A stretch of 39,382 nt of DNA from Flavobacteriaceae bacterium (GTDB lineage Bacteria; Bacteroidota; Bacteroidia; Flavobacteriales; Flavobacteriaceae), in assembly GCA_013043825.1 (NCBI GenBank), contig JABDNM010000072.1, positions 1-39,382 on the forward strand. Reading direction: 5' to 3'. Every line of letters begins with the position of its first letter. The stretch's first letter is position 1. The translations under genes and the position numbers were made by a program. Below the pieces are notes generated by a model. It searched no databases. It worked only from the letters and a program-made list of their open reading frames with translations, and was not told where the DNA came from. Positions 8,256 through 15,434 of the stretch are shown here, piece by piece.

Positions 8256-8705
8256 TTACTTTTTGAAGTATTTAAGAGGTGGTATGAGCATTCCAAAGCA
8301 CTCTCCGTCCTCTTTCCCCAGATGTTTGTGATGGATCTTGTGTGCACGGCGGATACCACGTGCATACCAATTATTGGCATTGCGGAACAATTTGAAGCGT
8401 TGATGTATGAATATATCGTGCACCATAAAGTAGGCAATTCCATACGCAAAAATTCCCAATCCAATGGGTAAACCGGCCCAGAATCCATAATACTGCCAAC
8501 CTATAAAACAGCTGATACTAACTACCGCATAAAAGATGAAAAAAAGATCGTTTCGTTCCCACCAGCTTCCGTGGTCTTTTTTATGATGGTCCTTGTGCAG
8601 GCTCCACAAAAAGCCATGCATGATATATTTATGAGTGAACCACGCCATAAATTCCATCACGCTAAAGGTGATTAAAAAGATAAGTATCCAAAGGGCCGTA
8701 TTCAT
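8256..8705 (-). CDS. crtZ: beta-carotene 3-hydroxylase (CrtZ)
   Basis: Membrane di-iron hydroxylase of 149 residues that adds 3-OH groups to the rings of beta-carotene, giving beta-cryptoxanthin and zeaxanthin. All four histidine clusters are present: HKYIMH (25-30), HKDHH (37-41), HDIFIH (96-101) and HKIHH (122-126), between hydrophobic segments. I use the ATG at 8705, where the hydrophobic N-terminus begins. The longer open frame (to 8846) lies inside crtB and is not coding. It sits 8 bases after crtB and 3 bases before the cyclase, in one operon. Confidence 0.92.
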   Translation of the reverse strand: MNTALWILIFLITFSVMEFMAWFTHKYIMHGFLWSLHKDHHKKDHGSWWERNDLFFIFYAVVSISCFIGWQYYGFWAGLPIGLGIFAYGIAYFMVHDIFIHQRFKLFRNANNWYARGIRRAHKIHHKHLGKEDGECFGMLIPPLKYFKK

Positions 8706-8713
8706 TTTTTTCC

Positions 8714-9556
8714 TTACTTGACTAAATTTAATTGATATTTTACATAGCTGCGGGTAAACACACCAAACTTTTGATAATTGGGTACTCGAATCCTCGCATC
8801 CTTTATATTCATGGCCGGAGTTCGCTGCAGCTTCTTGAGCAGACATTTATAATACCTGAACGCCATAAACACTCCAAATTTGGATTCCGCGGGTAGTCGC
8901 AATATACCTTCATAGCCTTTTTTAAAGTCTCCTTCGATCTCGTTAATGATCTTGTTTTTGGCAGCTTCATCCAAAGCTTCCAGGTTGGTGTTGGGGAAAT
9001 AGGTTCTGCTTAGACCTTCATAATCTGCTTTAAGGTCGCGAAGAAAGTTTACTTTTTGAAAAGCAGATCCCAGGCTCATAGCAGCTTCTTTTAGGTCTTC
9101 ATATTGAGAATCATCACCTTTCACAAAAACCTTCAGGCACATTAGCCCAACTACATCTGCCGATCCATAAATGTATTCCCTGTATTCTTCTTCGGTGGTA
9201 TATTCGTTTTTACTGAGATCAAGTCTCATACTATTCATGAAGGCATCGATCAAATCTCTGGGGATTTTATATTTCTCTACAGTGTGTTGAAATGAGTTGA
9301 GTATTGGATTCACACTTATTCCATCGGTCATGGCGTCATTCAGCTGTTGTTCGAAACGAGAGAAAAGGGTTTCTTTATCGTAGTTATGAAAACTGTCGAC
9401 GATCTCATCGGCGAGTCGGACAAAGCCATAAATGTTGTAAATATCCTGCCGGATCGAGGGTGCCAGCATCTTTGTTGCCAAGGAGAACGAGGTACTGTAG
9501 GCCAGTGTTACTTCCTTGCTACAGGTATTTGAAACAGTATCGAATAATTCTTTCAT
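8714..9556 (-). CDS. crtB: phytoene synthase (CrtB, squalene/phytoene synthase family)
   Basis: Condenses two geranylgeranyl diphosphates to phytoene at the inner face of the membrane, the first committed step of carotenoid synthesis. The 280 residues are the usual length for the family. The two Mg2+-diphosphate binding motifs are visible: ADEIVDSF with DxxxD at 50-54, and LRDLKADYEGL with DxxxD at 174-178. The flanking substrate residues SRTYFP lie at about 183-188. It overlaps crtI by 4 bases (ATGA), so the two are translationally coupled. Squalene synthase is the alternative family member, excluded by the crtI/crtZ/crtY neighbours. Confidence 0.93.
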   Translation of the reverse strand: MKELFDTVSNTCSKEVTLAYSTSFSLATKMLAPSIRQDIYNIYGFVRLADEIVDSFHNYDKETLFSRFEQQLNDAMTDGISVNPILNSFQHTVEKYKIPRDLIDAFMNSMRLDLSKNEYTTEEEYREYIYGSADVVGLMCLKVFVKGDDSQYEDLKEAAMSLGSAFQKVNFLRDLKADYEGLSRTYFPNTNLEALDEAAKNKIINEIEGDFKKGYEGILRLPAESKFGVFMAFRYYKCLLKKLQRTPAMNIKDARIRVPNYQKFGVFTRSYVKYQLNLVK

Positions 9557-11019
9557 TTTGCAATCTCTTTTTGAATGAGGCCGGAAACCAATTTCCCGGA
9601 AATAAGGGATGGTGGTACTCCTGGACCGGGAACCGACAATTGGCCGGTAAAGAACAAGCCTTTTACTTTGCTGCTTTTCAATCTGGGTCTAAGGAACGCT
9701 GTTTGGAATAAGGTATTCGCCAAACCATATGCATTGCCCTTATACGAATTGTAAGCTTCCACAAAGTCGTTGATACAAAAAGACTCTTTAAATATAACGT
9801 TATTTTTAACTTTCTGGTTCGTCAATTGTTCGAACCGGGATATTATTTTTTCAAAGTATTCTTCCCTTAATTCGGGGATATCTGTTAATCCCGGTGCAAG
9901 TGGAATCAAAAAGATTCCGGCTTCTTTTCCTTCAGGAGCCGCAGTGTCATCCGTTTTCGAAGGAAAACTAGCATAGAACAGTGGGTCCTCTGGCCATGCG
10001 GGTTCGTCATAAATTTCACGTGCATGTGCATCAAAGGGAACATCGAAGAACAGGGTGTGATGTTCTACATTTTTGAGTTTCTTATTGAATCCCACATAAA
10101 AAAGTAGGGATGAAGGAGCGAATATTTTCTTATCCCAGTAACGTTCCGAATACTGTCGGTATTTGGAATCCAGCAGCGATTCTGAATGATGATAGTCTGC
10201 GCCACTGAGGATGATGTCGGCTTCTATGTTCTCGCCATTGACACTGAGTCCTGTTGCTCTGTTCTTTTCAACATTGATTTTTTCAACGACGCTCTCGGTC
10301 TGTATATCGGCTCCCAGGCTTTCGGCCAGTGCTTGCATGCCTTCTATTACACTGTACATACCATTCTTTGGATGGAAGGTGCCCAGGCCAAAGTCGGCGT
10401 AATTCATAAAGCTATAAAATGCCGGTGTTTTGGAAGGCTTTGCCCCAAGGAATAGTACAGGGAATTCAAGGATGGATACCAAACGAGGATTATCGAACTC
10501 TTTCCGAACTTCCTTGCTAATGGTGCTGAAAAACTGACCGATCTTTTTGAAGGTAGCTGGGGTTATGAGTTCAAACGGCGATAGGCCTGGACGGTAGACC
10601 AGGTCTTTGATAGCGATATCGTAATTGTCTTTTGCCTCGGCTATAAATTGTTTCAATTTTATCGAGCTACCTGTTTCCTCCTCCTCGAAGGCAGCACAAA
10701 TCTTTTCCAGGCTATCCTTGATTGTGATGAAATCGTTTTCTCCAAAGTATACCGAATAAGCGGGATTGAGTTTAATAAGTTCGTAATAATCGGCAGGCTT
10801 CTTTCCAAAGTCATTAAAGAATCGCTCAAAAACATCCGGCATCCAATACCAAGTAGGTCCTATATCGAAGGTAAATCCATCCCTTTTTAATTGACGTGCA
10901 CGTCCACCAACGGTTGAATTTTTTTCATAGACGGTCACTTCATGACCTTCTTTGGCCAGATAAGCAGCTGCAGCCAAGGACGAAAACCCCGAACCCACTA
11001 TGGCAATTCGTTTTTTCAT
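9553..11019 (-). CDS. crtI: phytoene desaturase (CrtI)
   Basis: FAD-dependent desaturase that converts phytoene stepwise to lycopene. The protein (488 residues from the ATG at 11019) opens with the dinucleotide-binding motif IAIVGSGFSSLAAAAYLA, with an acidic ribose-binding Glu in VTVYEKN and the VGGRA loop after it. It ends with the CrtI signature FFTGQLSVPGPGVPPSL. The frame stays open to a TTG at 11031, but the ATG gives the usual N-terminus. It is the first gene of the crt operon. A TATATTTG element overlaps an inverted repeat immediately upstream (11020-11036), and a MerR-type regulator gene lies 54 bases upstream on the same strand. Confidence 0.94.
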   Translation of the reverse strand: MKKRIAIVGSGFSSLAAAAYLAKEGHEVTVYEKNSTVGGRARQLKRDGFTFDIGPTWYWMPDVFERFFNDFGKKPADYYELIKLNPAYSVYFGENDFITIKDSLEKICAAFEEEETGSSIKLKQFIAEAKDNYDIAIKDLVYRPGLSPFELITPATFKKIGQFFSTISKEVRKEFDNPRLVSILEFPVLFLGAKPSKTPAFYSFMNYADFGLGTFHPKNGMYSVIEGMQALAESLGADIQTESVVEKINVEKNRATGLSVNGENIEADIILSGADYHHSESLLDSKYRQYSERYWDKKIFAPSSLLFYVGFNKKLKNVEHHTLFFDVPFDAHAREIYDEPAWPEDPLFYASFPSKTDDTAAPEGKEAGIFLIPLAPGLTDIPELREEYFEKIISRFEQLTNQKVKNNVIFKESFCINDFVEAYNSYKGNAYGLANTLFQTAFLRPRLKSSKVKGLFFTGQLSVPGPGVPPSLISGKLVSGLIQKEIAK

Positions 11020-11057
11020 TTTGTTTAACAAATATAACTTTTATTTAAACAAATATT
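11020..11057 (-). promoter_or_regulatory. crtI promoter with candidate MerR operator
   Basis: TATATTTG (minus strand, 11029-11036) fits the Bacteroidota -7 element TAnnTTTG. No TTG is found 19-21 bases upstream, which suggests a weak or activator-dependent promoter. The perfect inverted repeat TTTGTTTAACAAA (11020-11032) overlaps it, and a second ATTTGTT lies 21 bases away (11048-11054 on the plus strand as AACAAAT). The start of crtI is immediately downstream, so the RNA leader would be only a few bases long. Confidence 0.5.
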
Positions 11058-11073
11058 CTTAATGGATCGAACT

Positions 11074-11985
11074 TTAAGACAATTTTAATTTGTCTAGCTT
11101 TTGTCTTAGTTGGTCCAGGCTTAGGAAAATACTGACATTAGCAGGAAGTTTTGCTGGCACGACATTTTGAACCTTTGACCCCAATAACCATAATTTCATT
11201 GGCTTTACAGCACAGATTTCGCGTTCGAATCGCTTGGCATAGTCATAGACACTTTCCTGGTCTGGTTTCACTGTAAAGTAGGAAAGGAAGGTAATGTCGT
11301 CGTAGTGTTTTAGGATGTATTTCAAACTTTCTATGGGAATATTGGTACCCAGATAGACTGTATTGAACCCGTGATAGATGATCTCATAATTCGCGAAGAG
11401 GAGTCCTATTTCATGTATTTCTTCATACGGCAAGAACAAAGCAAAGGCGGGAGTCTGGGGCTTCGTCTTTTTATCCTGGATCAAACTAATGTTGAGAATG
11501 ATCTTTTGTTTTATCAATTCTGAAATAAAACGCTCGTGCGAAGGATCGATCGTTCCGGTTTGCCATAACATGCCAATTTCTTCCAGCAATGGAATGAACA
11601 CATCGTAGAAAATTTCATGAAATGTTTTCTCCTGGGTTAGTTTATTGAAGGTTTTGGTGAACAAATGGTGGTCAAAATCGAACATGGAGGTCTTAAAAGC
11701 CTGCAGCGCGTAGTCTTCCTTATTCTTTTCTGCCAGGCCTTGGATGAGTTTGTTAATTTCATCTTCCTTAAAACCGGCGATCTTGGAAATTTTATACCCT
11801 TCATTGTAGAGAAAAGTTACGTTCAATAATTTCTTAAGATTGAGAAGATCATATTTCCTGATGTTGGTATCGGTACGGGCGGGTTCAAGCAAATTGTACC
11901 TTTTTTCCCAGATCCGGATGGTGTGTGCTTTCACTCCGCTCAAGTTTTCCAAATCCTTGATACTAAACTGAGTCTTAATGAACAT
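11074..11985 (-). CDS. MerR-family regulator with B12-binding-like domain (LitR/CarH type)
   Basis: Transcription regulator of 303 residues placed just upstream of crtI on the same strand. The N-terminal MerR helix-turn-helix is clear (FSIKDLENLSGVKAHTIRIWEKRY, residues 7-30). The C-terminal part follows the cobalamin-binding helical bundle plus Rossmann layout of CarH/LitR light sensors: W141, E151 and EIHEIG (189-194), matching ExHxxG, which supplies the lower cobalt ligand. The usual Wx9EH reads W-x9-E-R here (R152 replaces His), and Gln follows W141, where CarH has an upper-ligand His. It may therefore bind B12 differently or not at all. I start it at the ATG at 11985; the frame to 12102 runs into AT-rich spacer. 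It probably controls the crt operon and itself. Confidence 0.82.
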   Translation of the reverse strand: MFIKTQFSIKDLENLSGVKAHTIRIWEKRYNLLEPARTDTNIRKYDLLNLKKLLNVTFLYNEGYKISKIAGFKEDEINKLIQGLAEKNKEDYALQAFKTSMFDFDHHLFTKTFNKLTQEKTFHEIFYDVFIPLLEEIGMLWQTGTIDPSHERFISELIKQKIILNISLIQDKKTKPQTPAFALFLPYEEIHEIGLLFANYEIIYHGFNTVYLGTNIPIESLKYILKHYDDITFLSYFTVKPDQESVYDYAKRFEREICAVKPMKLWLLGSKVQNVVPAKLPANVSIFLSLDQLRQKLDKLKLS

Positions 11986-12035
11986 AATTTTTCTTTTATG
12001 GCTTAAAGGTAGGTAAAAGCGACTCGAATTGTTAA

Positions 12036-12058
12036 TTATGTTTAATATTTTAACATAA
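12036..12058. promoter_or_regulatory. inverted repeat upstream of the MerR gene
   Basis: TTATGTT (12036-12042) and AACATAA (12052-12058) form a perfect 7-bp inverted repeat with a 9-bp AT spacer, about 50 bases upstream of the regulator's ATG. The left arm continues as TGTTTAA, the same core found twice in front of crtI, so an autoregulatory operator is plausible. Seen directly; the function is inferred. Confidence 0.4.
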
Positions 12059-12284
12059 CTTTTCAACAAAACAGCTAAAGGATTCCACAATTGTTTGAGC
12101 ACACACAGGTAATTTGGTAATTCCTTCGTTGTGTCATCGTTGTTTGGTGCTCGAAATACAAAATGAACAGCCCTTGTACCGAGAATGGTACATTTTCACA
12201 TAACGGCTTCGTTCGGTTTTTTGTTCACCAAAAAGTTACAAAAAACCATCCTCGCCACACCCGGTTAGGGCGTGTGCCTGAAAT

Positions 12285-12312
12285 AAAAAAGGCTGTTCGT
12301 TTATGAACAGCC
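12285..12312 (-). terminator. duplicate of the tRNA-Leu terminator
   Basis: On the minus strand GGCTGTTC, a 6-base loop and GAACAGCC form a perfect 8-bp stem followed by six T. This is the copy of the tRNA-Leu terminator created by the tandem duplication and would act as a backup terminator. Confidence 0.75.
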
Positions 12313-12424
12313 CTTGTACCGAGAATAGTACATGTTCACATAACGGCTTCGTTCGGTTTTTTGTTCACCAAAAAGTTACAAAAAACCATCCTCGCCACAC
12401 CCGGTTAGGGCGTGCGCCTGAAAT

Positions 12425-12452
12425 AAAAAAGGCTGCTCGTTTATGAACAGCC
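12425..12452 (-). terminator. Rho-independent terminator of tRNA-Leu
   Basis: On the minus strand GGCTGTTC, loop ATAAAC and GAGCAGCC form an 8-bp stem with one T-G wobble, followed by six T. It begins 5 bases after the tRNA 3' end. Confidence 0.85.
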
Positions 12453-12456
12453 CTTG

Positions 12457-12540
12457 TACCGAGAATGGGAATCGAACCCACACGCCCTAAAGGACACATG
12501 GCCCTCAACCATGCCTGTCTACCAGTTCCAGCACCTCGGT
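12457..12540 (-). tRNA. tRNA-Leu (anticodon GAG)
   Basis: The 84-nt gene folds as a class II tRNA: acceptor stem ACCGAGG paired with TCTCGGT, discriminator A, the D-arm with AACTGGTAGAC, the anticodon stem CATGG/CCATG enclosing TTGAGGG, a long variable arm and the T-arm GTGGGTTCGATTCCCAT. The anticodon GAG reads CUU/CUC leucine codons. CCA is not encoded (the acceptor is followed by CAA). It lies downstream of tRNA-Lys with a T-tailed hairpin between them. Confidence 0.95.
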
Positions 12541-12548
12541 GTATAATT

Positions 12549-12574
12549 AAAAAAGTCGAAGCCCAAGCTCCGAC
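12549..12574 (-). terminator. T-tailed hairpin between tRNA-Lys and tRNA-Leu
   Basis: On the minus strand GTCGGAGC, loop TTGG and GCTTCGAC form an 8-bp stem with one G-T wobble, followed by a run of T. It looks like an intrinsic terminator for tRNA-Lys, but it lies only 8 bases before the 5' end of tRNA-Leu, which leaves no room for a separate tRNA-Leu promoter after it. It may instead be a processing or partial terminator. Confidence 0.65.
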
Positions 12575-12678
12575 TTTCGACATTATGTATTCTAGCTGGG
12601 GCTCACTTCGTCGAAGCTAAGTGTAAACTTCTCGCCCCATTGCTTATAATGATCATCTTGAAATACCAAGAAAATTTG

Positions 12679-12751
12679 TGACCTGGCTGGGGCTCGAACC
12701 CAGGACCCTCTCCTTAAAAGGGAGATGCTCTACCAACTGAGCTACCAGGTC
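12679..12751 (-). tRNA. tRNA-Lys (anticodon UUU)
   Basis: The 73-nt gene has acceptor GACCTGG paired with CCAGGTC plus discriminator A, the D-arm AGCTCAGTTGGTAGAGC, the anticodon stem TCTCC/GGAGA around CTTTTAA (anticodon TTT), and the T-arm CTGGGTTCGAGCCCCAG. CCA is not encoded. A good promoter is found at 12813-12843. Confidence 0.96.
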
Positions 12752-12812
12752 AAAATTTATAGCGGGCCTACGCCCGCCATTGCAGGCTAAAAGTGCTCTG
12801 CGTAGGCGGGTG

Positions 12813-12843
12813 CAAATATAATATCATTCTACTGATAATTCAA
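12813..12843 (-). promoter_or_regulatory. tRNA-Lys promoter
   Basis: Minus strand: TTG (12843-12841), 20 bases, then TATATTTG (12820-12813), a full match to the Bacteroidota -33/-7 consensus. The following bases read TTTGCACCCGCC, the same initial sequence as the second rRNA-type promoter at 39182-39189. The predicted leader of about 55 bases can pair GCCTACGC with GCGTAGGC before the tRNA. Confidence 0.8.
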
Positions 12844-12915
12844 AAGGAACTACATTTTATTTGATAAATATTTAGCCCGAACAATTATTCCTTTCTAATT
12901 GCGATATTTGTGCTT

Positions 12916-13437
12916 ATGCATTTGGTGTTATTAGGCTATATGGGAAGTGGAAAATCCTCCACCGGGCAACTCCTGGCATCTATTACGAACCGGAACTTTC
13001 AGGATTTGGATAACGTCATAGCTACTTCCGAAGGAATGACCATAAGCGAACTATTTAAAAGGAAAGGGGAGATTTACTTTCGAAATATGGAAGTCGAAGT
13101 ACTCAACGACTTATTGCAACATGACGAACCAATTATGATCGCAACAGGCGGAGGAACTCCTTGCTATGGACGTGTGATGGACGAACTTGACAAGAACGAA
13201 AATGCGATTACCGTATATTTAAAGACCAGCCTGGAAGTACTTACACAAAGATTATTTCCCGAGCGACATAATCGTCCGTTAATCGCCCATCTGGAAACCG
13301 AGGTTGCACTGAAAGATTTTATTCGGAAACATTTGTTCGAGCGTTCTTTTTATTACAATCAGGCAGACATTGTCGTCGATTGCGACGAGAGGAACCCGAA
13401 AGAGATCGTAGAACAAATCCTGCTCGAACTATTCTAA
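12916..13437 (+). CDS. aroK: shikimate kinase
   Basis: Phosphorylates shikimate at the 3-OH with ATP, the fifth step of the chorismate pathway. The 173-residue protein has the P-loop GYMGSGKSS (residues 7-15), the shikimate-binding DLD motif in FQDLDNVIA, the Arg in IYFRNMEVEVL, and the GGG of ATGGGTPCYG, all as in the AroK family. A lid-like region with Arg residues (FPERHNRPL) is present. I choose the ATG at 12916; a GTG two codons earlier is also in frame. The 3' end overlaps that of the opposite-strand PRTase gene by 9 bases. Confidence 0.93.
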   Translation: MHLVLLGYMGSGKSSTGQLLASITNRNFQDLDNVIATSEGMTISELFKRKGEIYFRNMEVEVLNDLLQHDEPIMIATGGGTPCYGRVMDELDKNENAITVYLKTSLEVLTQRLFPERHNRPLIAHLETEVALKDFIRKHLFERSFYYNQADIVVDCDERNPKEIVEQILLELF

Positions 13438-13929
13438 AATCGCGGTGCAGCTATTTTTTTCGAATACCACCGCCACATTTTCATTCAGTGATGTAGAAAG
13501 TGATATACCTTTGAAGTCGGCCTTCACAGGATACTTTTTATGATTTCGATCTACTAACACGGCCGTTTTAAATTGCTTCAGCGGAATGTCCAAAAAATAT
13601 TTGACACCATAGATAAGAGTGGTCCCGGTAGAAAGAACATCGTCCACCAATATCAGCGACTTGTTTTTAATGGCACTAAGCTCAAGGGACGTACTTACCG
13701 GTGCCGTTGGATTCTTTTTGTCGATCTTGACCTCACAAAGCGTAACTGAAAGGGGAGAAATCCGCTCAACTTCAGTGCGTAATTTTCTGGCGAGCTTAAA
13801 TCCGTTTTCCATGATACCAGCAATCACCACTTCGGTTTCATTTACGTTGGTCTCGTAAACCTGATATGCCATTCGTTTCAATTTATGGTTGATCTGGCGA
13901 TTGTCAAGAATGATGGTTGTATGATCCAT
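13429..13929 (-). CDS. phosphoribosyltransferase-family protein (PyrR-like)
   Basis: PRTase type I fold, 166 residues. The PRPP-binding loop is LILVDDVLSTGTT (92-104), with the two acidic residues and the TGTT that hold the ribose phosphate. The order of secondary elements and the short hood resemble PyrR and hypoxanthine PRTases, but the substrate cannot be fixed from sequence. I use the ATG at 13929; the longer frame extends into the S4-protein gene with unlikely residues. It lies 31 bases after the S4-protein gene on the same strand and is probably co-transcribed with it. Confidence 0.82.
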   Translation of the reverse strand: MDHTTIILDNRQINHKLKRMAYQVYETNVNETEVVIAGIMENGFKLARKLRTEVERISPLSVTLCEVKIDKKNPTAPVSTSLELSAIKNKSLILVDDVLSTGTTLIYGVKYFLDIPLKQFKTAVLVDRNHKKYPVKADFKGISLSTSLNENVAVVFEKNSCTAILE

Positions 13930-13960
13930 TCGTAGTTTTTTCAAATATAAGGAAACCGGC

Positions 13961-14341
13961 TTAGAGGTCATCATCCAGGTCGTCTGCAAAATCTTCCAGA
14001 TCCCGGCGGTCTTTTTTCGTTGGTCTTCCGGCACCTCTCTTGCGATAATGATCTTTCGCTAGCTTTAGAAATTGTAAATTTTCGAGCGATTCTTTAGGGG
14101 TGGTATCGGTTCGGTATAAATTAACCAACTTCGCACCTACACGATTTGTGGGTAGGTCGATAACTTCCAACTGGTAATGCACCTGATCTCTCCGAACAGT
14201 GATCGAATCACCAGGAAAGATATCCCTGGAAGGCTTTACTATATCACCGTTTACCCGTATCGCTCCTTTTTTGCAGGCCTTGGTGGCAATATTCCTTGTT
14301 TTAAAGTAACGTGTGCACCACAAATACTTGTCAATCCTCAT
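13961..14341 (-). CDS. S4-domain RNA-binding protein (Hsp15-like)
   Basis: A small S4 RNA-binding protein of 126 residues. The S4 domain occupies about 1-60 (MRIDKYLWCTRYFKTRNIA, then KGAIRVNG and PGDSITVRR). The C-terminal tail is very basic and then strongly acidic (RKRGAGRPTKKDRRDLEDF, then a run of Asp). Proteins of this build, such as Hsp15, bind the large ribosomal subunit with stalled peptidyl-tRNA. A TATTTTTG element (minus, 14376-14383) lies about 35 bases upstream and could be its -7 box. It precedes the PRTase gene. Confidence 0.88.
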   Translation of the reverse strand: MRIDKYLWCTRYFKTRNIATKACKKGAIRVNGDIVKPSRDIFPGDSITVRRDQVHYQLEVIDLPTNRVGAKLVNLYRTDTTPKESLENLQFLKLAKDHYRKRGAGRPTKKDRRDLEDFADDLDDDL

Positions 14342-14414
14342 AACAGCGCCTTTAAATCTGCGTTAAATTATCAAACAAAAATAACGGAAAATTGTATCTT
14401 GCGCCATCTAAAAA

Positions 14415-15356
14415 ATGCAGATGAAGAAAGTTTATTTTTTGTTTCCACTAATGATCCTGGGACTTCTAGCCGGGCAGTCTTGTAAAAAAGACGATGGAAC
14501 TCCCTCCAATTTTGTTCCTGCAAGGGATCGTGGTGAAGAAGCACCGCTCTCAATAGCCATAGTGGAGAGATATTTGCAAACACATTTCTATAATTACGAA
14601 GAATTCCAGAATCCACCGGCCAATTTCGATTACCGCATTGTGTTCGATACGATCGCCGGTGATAATTCCGATAAAACACCCCTTATCGAACAGGTTACTT
14701 CCAAAACGGTCAAAGATCGTGTTGCCGAGGGAGTAACTTACGATCTATACTATTTGAATGTCGCTCAGGGTGGCGGCCCCGACAAACCAAAATTTCCGGA
14801 CATTGCAACCCTTACCTACGAAGGGATCTATATCAACGAGGAGATAAGTACTATACCGTACACCAAATTATTCGATGGCTCGGTGGTTCCGGTTCGATTC
14901 GATCTAACGGCGGTTGTAAATGGTTTCCAGGATGTCATGACCGAATTTAATATCGCTGAAGATGTGATCACCAATCCCGATGGAACCGTGGAAGCGGTCA
15001 ATCCGGGGATAGGCGCAGTATTCATTCCCGCCGGTTTGGGATATTATGTGAACCCACCAGCTGGTTCAGAAATACCCATTTACGCGCAACTTATCTTCAC
15101 CTTTAGTCTCTTTGATTTTGAGGTGGGTGATCAGGACAATGATGGCGTTATATCGGTTATTGAAGATATCAATAATAACAAGCTGGAGGAGGATGATGAC
15201 ACCGATGGAGATACACTTCCTAACTATGTGGATCCAGACGATGATAACGACGGAAGGCCAACTTCCGAAGAAATCGAGATCGATGCAGAAGGAAACGTAA
15301 CTTTTCCCGATGTGGATGGCGACGGAACACCGGATTATCTGGACAGCGATAGCTAA
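14415..15356 (+). CDS. lipoprotein with FKBP-type PPIase-like domain and calcium-binding repeats
   Basis: Exported lipoprotein of 313 residues. The signal ends in the lipobox LAGQSC (Cys23). The middle (about 95-235) has the order of an FKBP-type prolyl isomerase, with the LTYEGIY strand, FDGSVVPVRFDLTAVVNGFQ and GIGAVFIPAGLGYY, then a strand pair ending FTFSLFDF. The C-terminus (240-313) is a chain of acidic Ca-binding loops of the thrombospondin type 3 or EF-hand-like kind: DQDNDGV, DDDTDGD, DPDDDNDGR, DVDGDG. Two ATG codons stand 6 bases apart (14415 and 14421), and either may be used. The surface role is unknown. A strong hairpin terminator follows. Confidence 0.82.
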   Translation: MQMKKVYFLFPLMILGLLAGQSCKKDDGTPSNFVPARDRGEEAPLSIAIVERYLQTHFYNYEEFQNPPANFDYRIVFDTIAGDNSDKTPLIEQVTSKTVKDRVAEGVTYDLYYLNVAQGGGPDKPKFPDIATLTYEGIYINEEISTIPYTKLFDGSVVPVRFDLTAVVNGFQDVMTEFNIAEDVITNPDGTVEAVNPGIGAVFIPAGLGYYVNPPAGSEIPIYAQLIFTFSLFDFEVGDQDNDGVISVIEDINNNKLEEDDDTDGDTLPNYVDPDDDNDGRPTSEEIEIDAEGNVTFPDVDGDGTPDYLDSDS

Positions 15357-15376
15357 CAAGAAAATATTTCACAATA

Positions 15377-15404
15377 AAAAACTCGCTTCATTGCGAGTTT
15401 TTTT
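15377..15404. terminator. bidirectional Rho-independent terminator
   Basis: AACTCGC, loop TTCATT and GCGAGTT form a 7-bp stem, with an A run on the left and a T run on the right, so it works on both strands. It separates the FKBP-like lipoprotein gene from the convergent transketolase gene. Confidence 0.9.
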
Positions 15405-15434
15405 ATACTTATTTCTGAACTTTTCTTGCGTTTT

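Larger units (their letters stand above)
12163..12469. repeat. 140-bp tandem duplication ending in the tRNA-Leu 3' end
   Basis: Two adjacent copies, 12163-12302 and 12303-12442, have a period of exactly 140 bp and differ at only 4 positions. A third partial copy (12443 to about 12466) is the 3' end of tRNA-Leu itself. Each full copy therefore carries, on the minus strand, a piece of the tRNA 3' end (ATTCTCGGTACAAGG), the terminator hairpin and a further hairpin-forming stretch. It looks like recent tandem duplication of the region just downstream of the tRNA gene. No coding sequence is seen in it. Confidence 0.92.

Noticed and set aside
11986-12102. N-terminal extension of the MerR-type regulator
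   Set aside because: The extra 39 residues precede the helix-turn-helix, come from AT-rich spacer and hold the candidate operator.
12163-12442. CRISPR-like array
   Set aside because: The unit is 140 bp with no spacers between the copies, so it is a simple tandem duplication.
12365-12583. 72-codon open frame across the tRNA-Leu gene and repeat (minus)
   Set aside because: It runs through tRNA-Leu and its terminator, so it cannot be a normal gene.
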